Source of the DNA: Methylocystis sp. Sn-Cys
GTDB lineage: Bacteria > Pseudomonadota > Alphaproteobacteria > Rhizobiales > Beijerinckiaceae
Direction of reading: 5' to 3'
Assembly: GCF_016745395.1 (NCBI RefSeq)
Contig: NZ_JAERVJ010000003.1
Location: 1 to 64,000 of the forward strand
DNA length: 64,000 bases
The notes beneath the pieces are model-generated. The model did no database searches. It was not told where the DNA came from and saw nothing but the letters and a program-made list of their open reading frames with translations. The position numbers and the translations under genes were made by a program. Numbering within the stretch: the stretch's first letter is position 1; each line of letters opens with the position of its first letter. Of this stretch, positions 20,268 through 30,400 are shown piece by piece.

Positions 20268-22853
20268 TCAGAATTCCAGACGCAAGGAACCAAGTATGGT
20301 TCTCGGGGGGCCGGCCATGATCTGGAACCGGGACGCGGCGCTCGCATAATATGTCGTGTCCAGGAGATTCTTTGCGTTGAGCTGCGCGGTGAGATGCGCG
20401 GGACCGACGTCGAAGCGATAAGAGATCATTCCATTCAGGATTGCATAAGCCGGAATGGTGAAGGAGTTGGCGTTGTCGCCAAAGGCGCTTCCCACGACTT
20501 GCGCGCCGCCGCCGATGCTGAGGCCTTGGAATGAGCCGTCAGCGTCATATTTGACCCAAAGATTGCCCATGTTCTTGGGAACGGTTGGAAGCCGGTTCCC
20601 GGCAATGAATAACTGAGTGTTGATCTCGGTGAGCGGATTGTAGAGCGAGCCTTTGGTGACGCGTGCGTCGTCATGTGTATAATTGGCGATCACGCTCCAA
20701 TTTTCGTTTATTTGGCCCTTTAGATCGACCTCGAATCCTTTGCTTTCGGCTTCGCCCGCCACCAGCGTGTTGCCGGGATTGGTCGGATCAGGCCCCGGGA
20801 CATTCGTCTTGACGAGATCGAAATAGGCCAGTGTCAGCAAGAGACGCTTATCCAAAAACTCCGCCTTGACGCCGCCTTCCCATTCATAGGATCGGACCGG
20901 AGGCAAGGGCGACGGGATCGCGCTGCCGGCGTTGAGCCCATTGTCGGCGTTCAGCGACTTCGTGTAATTGGCGTATAAGGAAAGCCAAGGCATCGGCTGT
21001 ATGGTTAGACCCACGCGTGGGCTAAACGCCTTGCTCAAATTCGGGCTCACGATCCAAGCGGTGCGCAGATCATTATTCTTGACCTGCCAGTTGGTCTCGG
21101 CCCAATCATATCGGCCGCCGAGAAGCAGATGGACTTTATCGTCCCAGAACGAAATCGTGTCCTGGGCGTAGACGCCCTTCCAGGATTCTGAATTTGTCGT
21201 GAAAAGATTGGGCGTTACGCCGGTATATCTGCTTCCGTAAATCGGCGCGTAGATGTTGAACGCGGGCAGATATTTCGACGCGGGAACGACAAGATAGAAG
21301 GGCGCGAGCGGCTGATAGTTGCTGTAATAATCGAACCCGACAAGCGTGGAATGGCTCAAGGGCCCGGTGACGAACTTGCCCTTCAGATCCAGATTTGTGG
21401 CCATGCCTTGGTTGGTGATGGACTGGTAATAGGAGCCGCGCGTCAGGGCGCCTGTCGCTTGGTTGAGGCCGATGAAAGACACCGACGACAAATCTTGCCC
21501 CTGACTCCGATAATAGAGCCTGTTCGTCAGGCTCCAATTTTTATCGATGTCGAACGTCCAGTCATAGCCATAGTATCTAAGGTCGAACCGCTGCGGAAGC
21601 TTGCCGGTGTATGATGGGTCTTGAAGATAGCGCGTGATTGGAATCGATGCGGGCCTGTTGCCGACCGCGACGGTGTTTGACTCGGGCACGAACACGTCAT
21701 GCATGAATTGCAAGTCGATATTGGCCCTGAACTGATCATTCGGGCGGATGGAGAGTGTCGGCGCCAGGAAGTAATATTCTTTGTTTGCAAAATCCTGGTA
21801 GGAGTCGGAGCGCACATAGCTGCCGTTGAAGCGATAGGCGAGCGTCTTCTCCTTGTTCAAAGGCGCGGTGGCGTCCACCGTTGTCCGGGTAAAGCCATAT
21901 GACCCGGCTTGCTGCTGCACGGAATAATATGGTGTGTCCAAGGGGCGTTTCGGCACGAGATCAACCAAGCCGCCGGGCTCGGATCGCCCATAGAGCATCG
22001 CTGCCGGACCTTTCAAAACGTCCACCGACTGAAGATTGGCGGTATCGACGTTCATAAGCTGGTACTGGCGCAGACCGTTGAAATAAACGCTTGTGTTCGT
22101 GGAAAAACCGCGAATCATCAGTCCTGTGTAGAATGAGCTGTTGGGCACGGCGAGCACGCCGCTCGAATTGCCCACAACCGCATCTTTGAGATCGATTGCC
22201 TGCTGATCGTCCATCGTCTGGCGCGTGATGACCTGCACCGAGAAGGGAGTCTTCAGCAGCGGCGCGTCGGTTTTCAGCGTTGTGCCGGCCGTGTCCGACA
22301 TGTAGCCGGTGAATCGTCCGCCGAGACCATCTTTTCCGGAGCCTTGGTCACGCGAGGCGGTTGCGGCGGACCGGCCGACTCCGCTCCCATGAGGCGCCTG
22401 TTCATTTGACTGAGGGGATGCGCCGACTTCGATCGGCGGCAAGGCTTGCGCATTGCGCGGGCTTGCGTCGCTCATCGTCCTGTTCGATTGGGCCAGCACG
22501 ATCGAAATCGCTTCCCCGTTCTCGCTGAGCCGGTAATTGAGCCCTGTTCCCGACAGCAGCGAGTCGAGCGCGCCAGAGAGCGTATAATCTCCGTTTAGCC
22601 CCGGCGTTGTGAGATTTTCCGTTAGACGCGAATGATAGAGAACGTGAAGGCCATTCGCATCCGCCAACCGGTTGAGAGCAACATCCATCGAGCTTTGAGG
22701 AATCTGGTAGGTTTTGACCGCCTGTGCGATTTCCCTGTTGGTCATCGAGGCATGCGCGACTGCGGGGCTGCCGGCGTCGATCGCTTTCACGGCCATGACG
22801 ATCGTAATCGCCGTTGTTTTCTTCCACTCGCTTTTGGCCGTTGTCTCGTTCAT
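20268..22853 (-). CDS. TonB-dependent receptor with signalling (STN) domain, MbnT/FpvA-like
   Basis: 861 residues from the ATG at 22853, which gives a plausible signal peptide ending near AVAHA; a longer reading to 22979 is rejected as it puts 42 polar residues ahead of it. Residues about 50-110 form the STN domain (QIPQSSMDVALNRLADANGL, TLSGALDSLLSGTGLNYRL), the part that talks to FecR. Then plug (TRQTMDDQQAIDLKDAV, LKGPAAMLYGRSEPGG) and a 22-strand barrel ending in LEF, the standard terminal Phe. Closest recognisable class is ferrisiderophore/methanobactin receptors. With the FecI- and FecR-like proteins it completes a surface-signalling system. Ligand (methanobactin, another chalkophore, or a siderophore) cannot be told from sequence. 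Confidence 0.9.
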   Translation of the reverse strand: MNETTAKSEWKKTTAITIVMAVKAIDAGSPAVAHASMTNREIAQAVKTYQIPQSSMDVALNRLADANGLHVLYHSRLTENLTTPGLNGDYTLSGALDSLLSGTGLNYRLSENGEAISIVLAQSNRTMSDASPRNAQALPPIEVGASPQSNEQAPHGSGVGRSAATASRDQGSGKDGLGGRFTGYMSDTAGTTLKTDAPLLKTPFSVQVITRQTMDDQQAIDLKDAVVGNSSGVLAVPNSSFYTGLMIRGFSTNTSVYFNGLRQYQLMNVDTANLQSVDVLKGPAAMLYGRSEPGGLVDLVPKRPLDTPYYSVQQQAGSYGFTRTTVDATAPLNKEKTLAYRFNGSYVRSDSYQDFANKEYYFLAPTLSIRPNDQFRANIDLQFMHDVFVPESNTVAVGNRPASIPITRYLQDPSYTGKLPQRFDLRYYGYDWTFDIDKNWSLTNRLYYRSQGQDLSSVSFIGLNQATGALTRGSYYQSITNQGMATNLDLKGKFVTGPLSHSTLVGFDYYSNYQPLAPFYLVVPASKYLPAFNIYAPIYGSRYTGVTPNLFTTNSESWKGVYAQDTISFWDDKVHLLLGGRYDWAETNWQVKNNDLRTAWIVSPNLSKAFSPRVGLTIQPMPWLSLYANYTKSLNADNGLNAGSAIPSPLPPVRSYEWEGGVKAEFLDKRLLLTLAYFDLVKTNVPGPDPTNPGNTLVAGEAESKGFEVDLKGQINENWSVIANYTHDDARVTKGSLYNPLTEINTQLFIAGNRLPTVPKNMGNLWVKYDADGSFQGLSIGGGAQVVGSAFGDNANSFTIPAYAILNGMISYRFDVGPAHLTAQLNAKNLLDTTYYASAASRFQIMAGPPRTILGSLRLEF

Positions 22854-23104
22854 TTTCCACCACACAGAAAAATCGGCGAGGACGAATCTCCTCCCTTCTT
22901 TTCTGGGACGCGTGGCGTGTCGTTTCTGGAACGTCGTTCGACATCTATTTTTGGCGTTATCGAAGCGCGACGCACGCATATCGCAGCGAAAGCTAGCGCA
23001 TGAGCGTCTCGGAGCGCCCGAGCAAGGAATGTTGGTCCATTCGGAACCTCGCGGACGATGTCCGGGTTCTGGCGAAGGCCCCCTTGGATCATAGTAGGTG
23101 CGAC

Positions 23105-23560
23105 ATGGAACGCCGCTCTATTAAAGACACGCCGGCATGCGCTCCCGTTTCGAGACCGGATTGCCCCGATTGGGCGCTCCGGCGACTGAGACTGGAACGT
23201 CTGGCGAGCTTGATGGAAGCTGAGAGTGAGCCGGTGCGGCTCTTCTCGACGATGGAGTGCTATCCGAAAAAAAGGCGCCTCGCTCTGCGGCAGGAAGGAT
23301 CGCCCCTGGCCATCGCCTTCAAGGATTCGATCTTCCGGCTAGAAGGCCTGTCGGGGGACACTGTCGGCGACGGCGTCTCCTTCTTCAAGCTGTCCTTGTC
23401 GGAGGCGCATGAACTCCTTTGCGACTGCCATTATGGCGGCGTCTTGCATTTCGGGCAGCCAATCAGCGAACAGGTCGCCCGCCGGGCGCGGTCGCTCGCG
23501 GCGAAGCACAGCTTCGCGGAGCTGCGCGATCGCGTGACGTCCTGGCTTGGGCGGCAGTAG
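23105..23560 (+). CDS. Hypothetical protein, 151 residues, function unknown
   Basis: Not recognised. Soluble, no signal peptide or membrane segment. The first 30 residues carry two cysteines and a run of Arg and Leu (WALRRLRLERLASLME); the centre has RRLALRQEGSPLAIAFKD and a Cys-x-Cys pair (LLCDCHYGG) near residue 110; the end is Ala/Arg-rich and ends SWLGRQ. An in-frame ATG at 23000 would add 35 residues of unlike composition, so the later ATG is preferred. It is followed by a strong hairpin (23574-23601) and then by small metal-ligand-rich proteins. Codon usage matches neighbours, supporting a real gene. Confidence 0.55.
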   Translation: MERRSIKDTPACAPVSRPDCPDWALRRLRLERLASLMEAESEPVRLFSTMECYPKKRRLALRQEGSPLAIAFKDSIFRLEGLSGDTVGDGVSFFKLSLSEAHELLCDCHYGGVLHFGQPISEQVARRARSLAAKHSFAELRDRVTSWLGRQ

Positions 23561-23573
23561 GCGCGCGTCCCGC

Positions 23574-23601
23574 CGGCCGTTCGGAAAGCAACGAACGGCC
23601 G
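23574..23601 (+). terminator. Strong hairpin after hypothetical gene, probable terminator or attenuator
   Basis: CGGCCGTTCG (23574-23583) and CGAACGGCCG (23592-23601) are perfect complements around GAAAGCAA. A short T-containing stretch (cctttat) follows ten bases later. It sits 31 bases before the next ATG, so it may also regulate the small-protein/cus genes downstream. Confidence 0.55.
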
Positions 23602-23631
23602 ACCGGGCGCCTTTATCGAAGAGGCGGACAC

Positions 23632-23850
23632 ATGCCGAAGCGGTTGATGATGATGGCGGCGCTTCTGCTCGCGACGACCCTGCCCGCGGCGTCGCAAAGC
23701 CTGGAGCACCGGGAACATAGCGCCATGCAGCACCTCGGCGGCCACTACCGCCATATGCACCGCGACTGGAGCGGCGAGAAAGGGCGCCATGTGCACAGCG
23801 TCTGCTGGGATTGGGACGAGGGCGAGGGCTGGGTCTGGATTTGCCGATGA
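23632..23850 (+). CDS. Small exported His-rich protein upstream of Cus-type genes
   Basis: 72 residues. Signal peptide with cleavage near PAASQS, then a mature part of about 52 residues holding eight histidines (EHREHS, MQHLGGHYRHMHRDW, RHVHS), two cysteines and four tryptophans in the tail (VCWDWDEGEGWVWICR). The ligand-rich, Trp-bearing tail suggests a periplasmic metal-binding peptide; no characterised family recognised. It precedes another small exported protein and a CusCBA-type operon, so a copper or silver role is the best inference. Ribosome binding site GAGGCGG is acceptable. Confidence 0.7.
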   Translation: MPKRLMMMAALLLATTLPAASQSLEHREHSAMQHLGGHYRHMHRDWSGEKGRHVHSVCWDWDEGEGWVWICR

Positions 23851-23947
23851 GCGCCTTCGGGTGGCGGGTCCGATCCGCGGTTTAGTTCGCCGTCCCCCGA
23901 TGGTTGCCGGCCGGACCTTCTGTGTTATTGTGTGGCCGGGAAACGCA

Positions 23948-24271
23948 ATGAAGCTCAACTGGCTGCGCCTTATCGTCTCTGCGATGCTCGTCATCGCCGC
24001 TCTGTGGGCGGCGGCGCCGGGTTACGCTACGCCTGCGCCCCATGCCTGTGCGGCGATGACCGCAGCGGACGACTGCCCCGACCATTCGGCCAACCATGCG
24101 ACGGCGCCGCGGCACTGCGATTCTCTCATGTGCGGCGCTATTCAGTTGACGCCGCCTAGCGCCCTTGTGCCGACGATCACGGCCGCGCTCTCACCGGCGC
24201 GTCGTATATTCGACGACGCGGCCTATCGAGGGCTCACGGCGCCGCCGGACCTTCGTCCCCCGATTCTCTGA
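23948..24271 (+). CDS. Small exported Cys/His-rich protein, function unknown
   Basis: 107 residues. N-terminal signal helix (MKLNWLRLIVSAMLVIAALW), then a cysteine/histidine patch PHACAAMTAADDCPDHS, ATAPRHCDSLMCG, and a proline-rich C-terminus. The patch resembles those of small periplasmic proteins linked to copper efflux operons, but I recognise no exact family. ATG at 23948 gives the signal peptide; the frame stays open upstream to 23789 without a sensible start. It lies 97 bases after the His-rich mini gene and 180 before the next member, so it is probably in the same transcription unit. Confidence 0.65.
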   Translation: MKLNWLRLIVSAMLVIAALWAAAPGYATPAPHACAAMTAADDCPDHSANHATAPRHCDSLMCGAIQLTPPSALVPTITAALSPARRIFDDAAYRGLTAPPDLRPPIL

Positions 24272-24453
24272 GCGCCCACCTAGGCCCGCTCTCTGCGCAT
24301 GCGCCATCATGGGCGCCTCGGTGGCTGGCGCCACCGGCCAATGCGCGCGGGCGGCCCGGATTCTCCGTCTTACGATCTCATATCAGGCCCCCAGCGGGGC
24401 GGTAGCCCACTTGCGCGCAGCGACGCTTGCGCGTGAGGCGTGAGAGAACTCAG

Positions 24454-24846
24454 ATGCGACAGAACTTCTTGCGGCTTGTCGGCGCGACGGCTGTCTTCGC
24501 GCTCGGCCTCGGATATGCCCGCGCGGCGGTCGACGATTACGCATTTCAACTGGTTCAAACTCGAATCAAAACGGGGCAAAGCTTCGCCGATGTGCGCCTG
24601 GTCCATAAACCGGACGGCAAACTTGTTGGCGACGCCATTATTTTCGCCACGCGACTCGACATGGCGCCGGACGACATGGAATCGATGACGAGCGCCATCG
24701 AACTGACGCAAAGCCCTGAGCCTGGCCTTTACCGCTTCAAGGTCGATCTGACGGATGAGGGACGCTGGCGCATGTCCATCGCGGCGAAGATTCAGGGAGA
24801 GACCGGAACGCTCCAGGGCCGGCTGATCTTGCAGGCGACTCCATGA
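24454..24846 (+). CDS. Exported FixH/YtkA-like small protein of the Cus-type operon
   Basis: 130 residues with a signal peptide ending around ARAAVDD. The mature part reads as a single beta-sandwich (QLVQTRIKTGQSFADVRLVH ... GLYRFKVDLTDEGRWRMSIA), the pattern of FixH/YtkA-like domains found in heavy-metal efflux operons. Its ATG follows TGAGAGAACTCAG and its stop overlaps the next ATG (ATGA at 24843), so it is coupled to the outer membrane factor gene. Probable periplasmic accessory of the efflux system; the precise role is unknown. Confidence 0.7.
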   Translation: MRQNFLRLVGATAVFALGLGYARAAVDDYAFQLVQTRIKTGQSFADVRLVHKPDGKLVGDAIIFATRLDMAPDDMESMTSAIELTQSPEPGLYRFKVDLTDEGRWRMSIAAKIQGETGTLQGRLILQATP

Positions 24847-26075
24847 GGCGACTCGTTTTTTTGTCGATCTGCGTCGCGACAGGCGTTTTCGCTTCGCCTG
24901 TTTCGGGGGCGGAAAGGAGTCCGCCCGGCGCGACGGCGGAGAGCGTGGTGGCCTTGGCCAGGCGGCTCAGTCCAGAGCTCGCGGCCGCGGTTCTCGACGC
25001 CGACGCGGCCTTGCAGCGCGTGGGCGCCGCCGGGGTTCAACCCGACCCGACGGTCACCCTGCAGGCATGGGACGTGAACAGCAAGGGCGTCGGCCAGCGC
25101 TGGATCGGCGTCGAGCAGACCTTCAGGCTCTGGGGTAAGACGGACCTCGAAAAAGGCGTCGCCCAGGCGGACGCCGATGCGTCGCGGCATCAGAGCCAGG
25201 CGATGGAGGTCGATCTCGTCGCTCGTGTGAAGACGGCCTATGCTCAATACAGCGCCGCCCAGCGCGCGCTGGAATTATCGAGGTCGCTCCAGCAGCGCGT
25301 CGATCAGCTCCTGGAGCTGCTGCGGCTGCGTTATGGCGCGAGCTCGGTCGATCAGCAGGAGGTCATCAGGTCCGAGCTGGAGGCGGCCACCGCGGCCGCC
25401 GACGTCGCCCGCAGAGAAGGGGACGTCAAATCATCGGCCGCGCGCTTGAATGCGCTCATCGGCCGCGACGCGCGTGCGCCGCTGGCGCCGTCCAAGGGCT
25501 TTCCGCCGCTGAGAACAAAGCTGACGCTCTCCGGCGTCCAGGATCTTGCCCGGTCGTCGAATCCCCAGCTCGCGGCGACGCATGCGCAGGTGCGCTCCGC
25601 CACGACCAAGAAGGAATTGACCGACCTCAACTACTATCCGGACATCACCGCCGGCGCGAATTTCGTGCAGCGCCAGAGCGGCGAAAACAGCGGCATGTTC
25701 CTGCTGGGCTTCAAAGTGCCGCTGCAATATGAAGCGAAGGACGCCGAGCAGCGCGCGGCCAGCGCCAGTCTCGGGGCCGCGCAGGCGCGCAACGACGCGC
25801 TTCGTATCCGCCTCGACGGAGACGTCGCCGAGGCGTGGTATCGCTTGGAGGCCATCCGCAAGGCGATCAAAATCTTCGAGCAGCGCCAGCTTCCCCCGGC
25901 GCGGCTGTCTGTCGAGACGGCGCGCAGCGGTTTCGACGCCGGAACGACCAATCTCGCGACGCTTCTCGAATCCGAGCGGCGCCTGCGCGCCGTCGAACTG
26001 GAGCTTCTCGCTTTGAAGGTCGAGGAGCAGAGCAAATACGCCGACCTCGAACGTCTGGCAGGAGGCGCGCTATGA
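24843..26075 (+). CDS. cusC: Outer membrane factor of heavy-metal efflux system (CusC/CzcC-like)
   Basis: 410 residues with signal peptide (VFASPVSGAE). Two OEP repeats with extended coiled coils; family stretches include GATAESVVALARRLSPELAA at the mature N-terminus, and GVEQTFRLWGKTDLEKG. It provides the outer membrane channel for the CusB/CusA-like proteins encoded next. The stop overlaps the start of cusB (ATGA at 26072). No lipobox was seen, unlike E. coli CusC, so CzcC-type naming would be equally fair. Confidence 0.88.
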   Translation: MRRLVFLSICVATGVFASPVSGAERSPPGATAESVVALARRLSPELAAAVLDADAALQRVGAAGVQPDPTVTLQAWDVNSKGVGQRWIGVEQTFRLWGKTDLEKGVAQADADASRHQSQAMEVDLVARVKTAYAQYSAAQRALELSRSLQQRVDQLLELLRLRYGASSVDQQEVIRSELEAATAAADVARREGDVKSSAARLNALIGRDARAPLAPSKGFPPLRTKLTLSGVQDLARSSNPQLAATHAQVRSATTKKELTDLNYYPDITAGANFVQRQSGENSGMFLLGFKVPLQYEAKDAEQRAASASLGAAQARNDALRIRLDGDVAEAWYRLEAIRKAIKIFEQRQLPPARLSVETARSGFDAGTTNLATLLESERRLRAVELELLALKVEEQSKYADLERLAGGAL

Positions 26076-27448
26076 GCCGCGCAAAACTCATTTTTTCGGC
26101 CGTCCTCGCCGCTGTCGCGCTCGGCGCCGCCGGCCTGTGGCTGTGGCGCGCAGAGACGCCGCGCAACGCCGGCGAGATGCATGCGCAAGGGACCGGCCCA
26201 ATCATCTACTACCGTGATCCGGATGGCCCCTTCTATTCGATAAAGCCGAAGAAGAACGCCGCCGGCAAGGACTATGTCGCTGTCCGCGCCAGCGAGGATG
26301 TCTCCTTCGAGGACAAGCCGCCGGAAGTTGCGCAAACGCAATCGTCCGGCCGGCGCATTCGCTACTATCGCAACCCCATGGGCCTTCCGGACACGTCGCC
26401 CGTTCCCAAGAAAGACCCGATGGGGATGGATTATGTCCCGGTTTATGAGGACGAAGCGCAGGACGTTTCGACCGTCACCATCAGCCCTGGAAAGCTGCAA
26501 AAGACGGGCGTGCGTTCGGAGCCTGTCGAGCGACGGGCTGTGACCGTTCCTGTTCGCGCCGCGGGCCGTGTGGATTTCGATCCGCGGCGCACCGCGGTTG
26601 TCGCGCTGCGCTTCGAGGGCTTCATCGAATCCGTCGAGAAGGTCGCCGAGGGCGATTATGTGCATAAGGGCCAGCCGCTCATGCGCGTCTATGGGCCCGA
26701 CCTCTCCAGCGCAGCCGCGGAATATGTCGCCGTGCTCAACGCGCATTCGGCGGCGCGCATGGAAGGGGCGCGGCGCCGCCTCGTCAATCTCGGACTCGAC
26801 AACGCGACGATAGCCGCCATCGCCCGCAGCCGCCGCGTTCCGCGCGTCATCGACTGGCCCGCGCCGCAGGACGGCCATGTCATCGAGCGCACGGCGCTGA
26901 GCGGGATGCGCGCGGCGCCGGGCGAGACGCTGTTTCGCATCGTCGACCACAGCATCGTTTGGATTTTGGCGGACATACCCGAGCGCGACGTGGAGGCCGT
27001 GGCGCCGGGGCAAACGGCGATCATCCGCGCGCGCTCCTACCCCGATCATCCATTCAAAGGACGCGTCGCGCTCATCTATCCGCATCTGAATATGGAGACG
27101 CGCACGGCCCGCGTGCGCATCGAGCTGCCAAATCCGGAAGGGCGCCTGCTCGGCGATATGTTCGCCGACGTCGAGATCGAAGCGGGCGGCAAGGAGAAGG
27201 TTCTGGCCGCGCCCGAGAGCGCGATCATCGACGCCGGCAAGCGACAGGTCGTCATCCTCGATAAGGGTGAGGGGCATTTCGAGCCGCGCGAAATCAAGAT
27301 CGGGAAGCGCGGCGACGGCTATGCGGAAATTGCCAGCGGCCTTGCTGAGGGCGACCGCATCGTGACGTCGGCGAATTTCCTGATCGACGCCGAGAGCAAT
27401 CTCAAAGCTGCACTGCAGGCGCTCGATCACAGTGAGGCGGGGAAATGA
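26072..27448 (+). CDS. cusB: Heavy-metal efflux adaptor CusB-like, with two N-terminal metal-binding-type domains
   Basis: 458 residues; ATG preceded by GGAGG and overlapping the cusC stop. After an N-terminal membrane anchor (about 7-26) come two tandem heavy-metal-binding-type motifs: IIYYRDPDGPFYSIKPKK (about 45-75) and IRYYRNPMG...DPMGMDYVPVY (about 95-128). The second has the full HMBD pattern with methionines; the first has lost them (DPDG, NAAGKDYV). The rest is a standard adaptor: HlyD-like barrel-sandwich with VEKVAEGDYVHKGQPLMRVY, hairpin, and beta-barrel. It links CusA to CusC in the periplasm and may hand over Cu(I)/Ag(I). Confidence 0.9.
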   Translation: MSRAKLIFSAVLAAVALGAAGLWLWRAETPRNAGEMHAQGTGPIIYYRDPDGPFYSIKPKKNAAGKDYVAVRASEDVSFEDKPPEVAQTQSSGRRIRYYRNPMGLPDTSPVPKKDPMGMDYVPVYEDEAQDVSTVTISPGKLQKTGVRSEPVERRAVTVPVRAAGRVDFDPRRTAVVALRFEGFIESVEKVAEGDYVHKGQPLMRVYGPDLSSAAAEYVAVLNAHSAARMEGARRRLVNLGLDNATIAAIARSRRVPRVIDWPAPQDGHVIERTALSGMRAAPGETLFRIVDHSIVWILADIPERDVEAVAPGQTAIIRARSYPDHPFKGRVALIYPHLNMETRTARVRIELPNPEGRLLGDMFADVEIEAGGKEKVLAAPESAIIDAGKRQVVILDKGEGHFEPREIKIGKRGDGYAEIASGLAEGDRIVTSANFLIDAESNLKAALQALDHSEAGK

Positions 27449-30400
27449 TTGGCCGCCTCATTGCTTGGTCGGCCCGCAATCTTGTGCTCATCTTTGTGGG
27501 AACGGCCTTCGCCGTCGCCGCGGGACTCTATGCGCTGCGCACGCTGCCGCTCGACGCCATCCCGGATCTCTCCGACGTGCAGGCGATCGTCTATACGGAA
27601 TATCCTGGGCAGGCGCCGCAGGTGGTCGAGGATCAGGTCACCTATCCTCTCACGAGCGCCATGCTCACTGTGCCGCGCTCCAAAGTCGTGCGCGGCTTCT
27701 CCTTCTTCGGCGTCTCTTTCGTCTATGTCATCTTCGAGGACGGGGTCGACGTCTATTGGGCGCGCTCGCGCGTGCTCGAATATTTGAGCGCGGCGACAAA
27801 GCGCTTGCCCGCGGGCGCCGCGCCGGTGCTCGGTCCGGACGCCACGGGCGTCGGCTGGGTCTATCAATATGCGCTCGTCGCCAAGGAAATGACGCTCGCC
27901 GAACTGCGCTCGCTGCAGGATTGGACGCTGCGCTACGGGCTCGCCAAGGCCGAAGGAGTCGCCGAGGTCGCAAGCGTCGGCGGCTTTGTTCGTCAATATA
28001 ACGTCGTCGTCGATCCCAATCGCCTGCGCGCGCTCAACATCCCGCTCTCGCGCATTCGCGAAGTCATCCGCGCCAATAATGCTGATGTTGGGGGCCGCAC
28101 GGTCGAACTTTCGGAGTTCGAATTCATCGTGCGCGGCCGCGGCTATCTGAAGGGCGTCACTGACCTCGAAAACATCGTGCTGCGCGTCGGTGGAGGCACG
28201 CCGCTGCTCCTCAAGGATGTGGCGCGCATAGAGCTCGGCCCCGATGAGCGCCGCGGCATCACGGAGCTCAACGGCGAGGGCGAGGTCGCGAGCGGCATTG
28301 CGCTGCAACGCTACGGCGCCAACGCCCTCACGGTCATCGACAACGTCAAGGCGGCTCTGGCGCAGCTTGCGCCGAGCCTGCCCAAGGGTGTCGAGATCGT
28401 CCCGGTCTATGACCGCTCAGAGCTCATCCATGCGGCGATCGAAACGCTGCGCGGCGCGCTCGTCGAGGAAAGCGTCATCGTCGCGCTCGTCTGCGTCGTC
28501 TTCCTTTTGCATTTCCGCAGCGCGCTGGTGGCCATCATCATGCTGCCGGTCGGCGTGCTGATGGCCTTCGCGGCAATGAAGGCCCTGGGGCTCGGCTCCA
28601 ACATCATGAGCCTCGGGGGCATCGCCATCGCCATCGGCGCCATGGTCGACGCGGCGATCGTCATGATCGAGAACGCGCACAAACGTCTGGAGCGCGCCCC
28701 GCCCGATACGCCGCGCATCGATATATTGATCGACGCCGCGACCGAAGTCGGCCCGGCGCTGTTCTTCAGCCTGCTGATCATCACCGTGTCCTTCCTGCCG
28801 ATCTTCACTTTGGAGTCGCAGGAAGGGCGTCTCTTCAGTCCGCTCGCTTATACGAAGACCTTCGCCATGGCGTCGTCGGCGCTTCTGTCGGTCACGCTGG
28901 TTCCGGCGCTGATGGTGATTTTCGTGCGCGGCAAGATCGTATCCGAGGAGAGAAACCCGATCAATCGGGCGCTCATCTATATCTATCGGCCGATCATCCG
29001 CCTCGTGATGCGTTCGAAAATTCCAACCGTCGTTCTGGCGCTCGCGGCCGTCGCCGTCACGATCATTCCCGCACGCCAGCTCGGCTCCGAATTCATGCCG
29101 GCGCTCAACGAAGGCGCGCTGCTCTACATGCCGACGACGCTGCCGGGGCTTTCGGTGACCAAGGCCGCGCAATTGCTGCAGACGCAGGACCGGATCATCA
29201 AATCCTTTCCGGAAGTGAAATCCACCTTCGGCAAGGCGGGCCGCGCAGCGACGGCGACAGACCCGGCGCCGCTCGAAATGTTCGAGACGGTCATCGATCT
29301 CAAGCCGAAAGCGGAGTGGCGGCCCGGCGTGACCGTCGAAAGTCTCGTCGCCGACATGGACGCGGCGCTGCAATTTCCTGGCGTCTCCAACGCCTGGACC
29401 ATGCCGATCCGCAATCGCATCGACATGCTCGCCACCGGCATTCGCACGCCCGTCGGCGTCAAGATCATGGGGCGCGATCTCGCGCAGCTCGAAGGACTCG
29501 CGCGCCAGGTCGAGAAGGTCGTGAAAGGCGTTCGTGGCGCCGCGTCCGCTTATGCCGAGCGCGTCATGGGCGGTTACTATCTCGACATCATCCCTGATCG
29601 CGCAGCGCTCGCGCGTTACGGACTGATGATGGACGACGTGCAGGCGACCATTGCCACGGCCCTCGGCGGCGAAACAGTGACCACCACAGTGGAGGGGCGC
29701 GAGCGCTACGGCGTGAACGTCCGCTATCCGCGCGACTTCCGATCGAGTCCAAGGGCGATTGCGAGCGACGTGCTGATCCCGCTCGCTGGGGGCGGAACGA
29801 TCCCGCTGGGCGAGGTCGCGAAGGTGGAGCTGGTTCGCGGCCCGACGTCGATCCGCACGGAGAACGGGCAGCTCGCCGTCTATATCTTCGTCGATGTTCG
29901 GGACCGCGACATTGGCGGCTTCGTGACCGAGGCGCAAAAGGCCGTCTCCGAGGCGGTTCAATTCCCCGCCGGCTCCTATGCTGTCTGGAGCGGCCAATAT
30001 GAATATCTCGAACGCGCGGAAGCGCGCATGCGCGTCGTCGTGCCGGTGACGCTCGCGATCATTTTCCTGCTGCTCTATCTGAATTTCCGCAAGATCACCG
30101 AGACGCTCATCGTCATGCTGTCCTTGCCCTTCGCGCTTGTCGGCGGCGTTTGGCTGATGTGGTTCATGAACTTCAACATGTCAGTCGCCGTGGGCGTGGG
30201 TTTCATCGCGCTTGCAGGCGTCGCGGCCGAGACCGGCGTCGTCATGCTCATCTATCTCGACGCCGCGCGGCAGGAGATCGCGGCCCAACGCGCCGCGGAA
30301 GGGAAAGCCTTCACGAAGATGGATCTTCACAAGGCCATCATGCTCGGCGCCGTGGAGCGCGTGCGCCCAAAGATGATGACGGTCGTGGCCATCATGGCCG

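Noticed and set aside
23105-23560. Relation of the 151-residue hypothetical protein to DUF2840 (shared FGxPISEQ)
   Set aside because: Only this seven-residue phrase is shared with the remnant at 62845-63087; the rest does not align by eye, so it is probably chance.
24319-24336. Hairpin CGGTGGC-TGGC-GCCACCG in the gap before the FixH-like gene
   Set aside because: Good stem, but no T-run and located inside a probable operon; not called as a terminator.
28417-29997. Minus-strand frame of 526 codons opposite cusA, and similar ones opposite cusB, kdpD and the drug RND
   Set aside because: Same reason: antisense frames are kept open by codon bias; low-complexity Arg/Asp/His translations without family signatures.
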